Positions 61,505 to 64,000 of a stretch of 64,000 nt of DNA are shown piece by piece. Source of the DNA: Roseomonas sp. (GTDB lineage Bacteria > Pseudomonadota > Alphaproteobacteria > Acetobacterales > Acetobacteraceae); NCBI GenBank assembly GCA_020249505.1, contig JADCFN010000008.1:1-64000 (forward strand), read 5' to 3'. The notes under the pieces were generated by a model, which made no database searches, had not been told where the DNA came from, and saw only the letters and a list, made by a program, of their open reading frames with translations. The translations under genes and the position numbers were made by a program. Numbering within the stretch: position 1 is the first letter of the stretch; each line of letters starts with the position of its first letter.

Positions 61505-62803
61505 TCAGCCTCCATAGCCAAGCAGCAGGCGCGGCAGCGTGAGTGACATGGCCGGCCAATAGGTGGTGAGAATAAGCGCGAGCAGGATGGCGCCATAAAA
61601 GGGCCAGATGGTGCGCATGACCTGTTCCATGGATATTCGGCCAATCGCGCAACCAACAAATAGCACCGCACCAACCGGTGGTGTGGTCAGCCCAAGGCCA
61701 AGGTTCATCATCATCACCATGCCGAATTGTACCGGGTCAACGCCAATAGCGGTCACCACCGGCAGGAAGATCGGCGTCGTTATCAGGATGAGTGCCGCCA
61801 TATCCATCACGCACCCCAGCAGCAGCAAGCACACGTTGATCAGCAGCAGGATGACGATGGGATTGGCGCTGATGGCGAGCATCCCTTCCGTCAGCAATTC
61901 CGGCAGGCGATACATCGCGAGCAGCCAGGCAAAAGCGGTTGCCGTGCCGACGAGTAGAAACACCACTGATGTAGTGCGCACACTGGCTTTCACCGCAATC
62001 AGAAAATCCGGCCAGGACAGGTTGCGATAGACCAGCAATGTCACCACCAGCGCCCAAATGGCACCAAAGGCCGCACTTTCCGTGACCGTGAAAACACCGG
62101 ACAGCACACCACCCAGAATGATCACGGCCGTCAGCAGCCCGGGCAGCGCATCAATGAAGGTCCAGAACAAATGCCGAAACCCGGCCCAGCCTTCAGAGGG
62201 ATAGCCGCGCCGCACCGCCATGACATAGGCGGCGATGCCAAGGAAAAGGCACATCGTGATGCCTGGCACGATACCCGCGATGAACAGCGCACTCACGGAA
62301 ATGCCACCACCCGCCGCCAGCGAATAGAGAATCATATTATGGCTCGGCGGAATTAGAATGCCCGCAATGCTGCTGGTGACGGTGAGTGACACCGCATAAT
62401 CCACGCCATACCCCTTGGCCTTCATTGCCGGGATCAGAATGGTGCCAGTGGCCGAGGTATCCGCCACGGCAGATCCGGAAATTCCGCCAAACAGCATGGA
62501 GGTTGAAACATCCACCATGCCGAGGCCGCCGCGCATCCAACCAACACAGGCGGAAGCCAGCGCCACCAGGCGGCGCGCAATGCCGCCATGAAGCATGATC
62601 TCGCCAGCAAAAATAAAAAAGGGAATGGCGAGCAGGGAGAACATGCTCATGCCACTCGCCATCTGCTGAAAGGCAACGGCGGGGTTCAGCCCTTCATAAA
62701 GGAATCCCACAACAGCCGCGATGCCAAGGCAGAAAGCCACAGGCACACCAGCCATGACACCCAAGGCGAAAACCGCGAAAATCAGAAAAAGCCCTGGTTC
62801 CAT
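61505..62803 (-). CDS. TRAP transporter large permease (DctM)
   Basis: Twelve-helix permease subunit of about 432 residues. It starts MEPGLFLIFAVFALGVMAGVPVAFCLG (ATG 62803) with MFSLLAIPFFIFAGEIMLHGG, FGGISGSAVADTSATGTILIPAMKAKGY (the Na/substrate motif) and IPPSHNMILYSLAAG. VCLLLLGCVMDMAALILITTPIFLPVV and MVMMMNLGLGLTTPPVGAVLFVG close it. It couples substrate delivery from DctP to a sodium gradient. It lies between the small permease and uronate dehydrogenase genes. Confidence 0.93.
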   Translation of the reverse strand: MEPGLFLIFAVFALGVMAGVPVAFCLGIAAVVGFLYEGLNPAVAFQQMASGMSMFSLLAIPFFIFAGEIMLHGGIARRLVALASACVGWMRGGLGMVDVSTSMLFGGISGSAVADTSATGTILIPAMKAKGYGVDYAVSLTVTSSIAGILIPPSHNMILYSLAAGGGISVSALFIAGIVPGITMCLFLGIAAYVMAVRRGYPSEGWAGFRHLFWTFIDALPGLLTAVIILGGVLSGVFTVTESAAFGAIWALVVTLLVYRNLSWPDFLIAVKASVRTTSVVFLLVGTATAFAWLLAMYRLPELLTEGMLAISANPIVILLLINVCLLLLGCVMDMAALILITTPIFLPVVTAIGVDPVQFGMVMMMNLGLGLTTPPVGAVLFVGCAIGRISMEQVMRTIWPFYGAILLALILTTYWPAMSLTLPRLLLGYGG

Positions 62804-62807
62804 CTGC

Positions 62808-63368
62808 CTATTCCAAAAAGGCCGCAGCGGGGCCACGTTTTTCCCGCGCCTCTGGCACAAGAATATCGCGTAGCACCTGCTCTAACGCAAACAACGCCAT
62901 CAGCGCGCCGCCGAGCACCATGGGCGCATAAGTCCAACCCTGGCTGATGCCGAGCAAGGGGATGCGGAAATTTGCAACCATTTCCACCAATTCCCAGGAC
63001 CAGATCGCCATGCCAAGGCCAAACAAGCCCACCAGCGCATCACAACCCACCGCAATCCAGCGCTGCGCTGCACCCGGCAGGGCTTCGCGCAAGCCAAGCA
63101 CCGAAAGATGAAAGCGTTCCCGCACACCCACTGCTGCCACTGGCATGGCAATGCACAGAATGGCGAGTGTCGCACCGCGTTCGATCCAGGTTGGCGTGTC
63201 ATTCAGCACATAACGGCCAAATACGAGCCAACCCATCATCACCACCAACGCGACCAAAGCCGTGCCCGCAAGTGCAATGGTCACACCCGCCATCACATCC
63301 AAGACGCGCGCAAAAACCGCAAGTGGCGCGGGCAAATCGCCGCGCCGCCGCGTTTCACCCAAGCTCAC
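62808..63368 (-). CDS. TRAP transporter small permease (DctQ)
   Basis: Four-helix subunit of 186 residues that pairs with DctM. Helices are LDVMAGVTIALAGTALVALVVMMGWLVFGRYVLND, TWIERGATLAILCIAMPVAAVGVRE, WIAVGCDALVGLFGLGMAIWSW and APMVLGGALMALFALEQVL. FGRYVLNDTPTWIE matches the usual DctQ motif (FxRYVxxxxxxWxEE). The ATG at 63368 overlaps the binding-protein gene by four bases, so it is translationally coupled. Confidence 0.9.
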   Translation of the reverse strand: MSLGETRRRGDLPAPLAVFARVLDVMAGVTIALAGTALVALVVMMGWLVFGRYVLNDTPTWIERGATLAILCIAMPVAAVGVRERFHLSVLGLREALPGAAQRWIAVGCDALVGLFGLGMAIWSWELVEMVANFRIPLLGISQGWTYAPMVLGGALMALFALEQVLRDILVPEAREKRGPAAAFLE

Positions 63369-64000
63369 CGCGTTTCACGAATACGCTTGAGCAGATCCGC
63401 CATGCGCGGGGCCGAAGCATATTTGGCATAAACGGGTTCCATCAGCGCCTGCCAGGGGCCACGATCCGCAACCTCAATCACGGTAGCACCTCCAGCGACC
63501 ACGCGATCGCGTGAGGATTTTTCACGCTCCGCCCAAAGCTGGCGTTGCAGCACCGCGCTTTCACGCGCGGCATCGCGCAGAATGGCGCGCTCAGCGTCAT
63601 TCAAGCGCTGCCAGCGCTGGCGGCTGACGGCCAGGATTTCCGGCACATTGGAATGTTCCGTGGTGGTGTAGAATTTCGCCACTTCGAAATGCCGCGTGCT
63701 TTCATAGGATGGCCAATTATTCTCCGCGCCATCAATCACGCCGGATTGCAGGCTGGTAAAGACCTCACCGAAGGGCAGCGGTGTCGGGTTGGCGCCCATG
63801 GCGCGCATGATGTCAATCCAAAGATCCGATGTCTGCACACGGATTTTCATGCCGCGCACATCGGCTGGCGTGCGCACCGGGCGTACCGTATAGATGCTGC
63901 GTGCCCCAGCATCATACCAGGCAAGGGTGATGATGCCGATCGCTTCCAGATCGCGCGCGATATCCTCCCCAATCGCGCCATCCACCACGCGGTGGCTATG
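63365..64000 (-). CDS. TRAP transporter solute-binding protein (DctP), C-terminal part
   Basis: Only the last 211 codons are in the window; the gene continues past the right edge. The visible portion includes SIYTVRPVRTPADVRGMKIRVQTSDLWIDIMRAMGANPTPLPFGEVFTSLQSGVIDGAENNWPSY, with the Arg that binds the substrate carboxylate and the NPTPLPFGEVFTSLQSGVIDGAEN stretch typical of DctP. HFEVAKFYTTTEHS follows. From its operon partners it likely binds a hexuronate. Confidence 0.9.
   Translation of the reverse strand, partial: HSHRVVDGAIGEDIARDLEAIGIITLAWYDAGARSIYTVRPVRTPADVRGMKIRVQTSDLWIDIMRAMGANPTPLPFGEVFTSLQSGVIDGAENNWPSYESTRHFEVAKFYTTTEHSNVPEILAVSRQRWQRLNDAERAILRDAARESAVLQRQLWAEREKSSRDRVVAGGATVIEVADRGPWQALMEPVYAKYASAPRMADLLKRIRETR

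Overview
The window looks like chromosomal DNA of an alphaproteobacterium, most likely of the Rhodospirillales/Acetobacteraceae kind (Roseomonas-like). The evidence is high G+C with dense, overlapping genes; a dgt-argS-SPOR-nagZ block next to erpA and xthA; an NDUFA12-type complex I accessory subunit followed by mlaD and a DUF2155 gene; a Bug-type solute-binding protein; and a TRAP uptake locus. No rRNA, tRNA, CRISPR array or phage was recognised. The only mobile DNA is an IS256-family element cut by the left edge.

Layout. 1-1048: partial IS256 element and a C-terminal remnant of an MBL-fold hydrolase. 1049-7220: nagZ, SPOR protein, argS and dgt on the minus strand, divergent from erpA and an exonuclease III gene. 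7217-11221: lytic transglycosylase, a small RNA with its own promoter and terminator (matches the alpha-r8/MmgR class), an N-formylglutamate amidohydrolase family protein, and the flagellar stator genes motB-motA. 11301-21001: a divergent inositol locus. On the minus strand are iolG, an SDR, an inositol-monophosphatase-family gene and an ABC transporter (binding-protein gene frameshifted); on the plus strand are iolD and iolE. 21199-28860: L,D-transpeptidase, a 56-residue Ala-Pro lipoprotein, MarC, an M20 peptidase, a two-component system and a DegP-type protease whose leader can fold over its ribosome binding site. 29041-36534: DcaP-like porin, LpxR-like lipid A deacylase, SLC13 and AbgT transporters and an M20 dipeptidase. 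36723-51251: RMD1-family protein, two patatins, two related AraC regulators, an RND pump with adaptor and an alpha/beta hydrolase, an AI-2E-family permease and a frameshifted GT61 glycosyltransferase. 51266-54962: RidA, a ribonucleotide-reductase-like protein without a catalytic core, NDUFA12, MlaD, a small unknown and DUF2155. 55024-64000: MBL-fold and Bug proteins, a lactonase-like/dehydrogenase/CMD operon, DUF2889, then a uronate locus (aldose 1-epimerase, uronate dehydrogenase, TRAP transporter) running off the right edge.

How the genes may work together. The most system-like region is 11301-21001. A transporter of the 'iron' superfamily, but with the long permease typical of phosphorylated-sugar (AfuABC-type) transporters, sits with a phosphatase and three inositol-catabolic enzymes. 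This suggests, as inference, uptake of a phosphorylated cyclitol, dephosphorylation and degradation. The other standouts are the NrdJ-like pseudoenzyme at 51756-53252, the MmgR-like sRNA at 8227-8304 and the foldable degP leader at 27357-27421. Two genes carry one-base indels in G runs, so either they are recent pseudogenes or the assembly has homopolymer errors.
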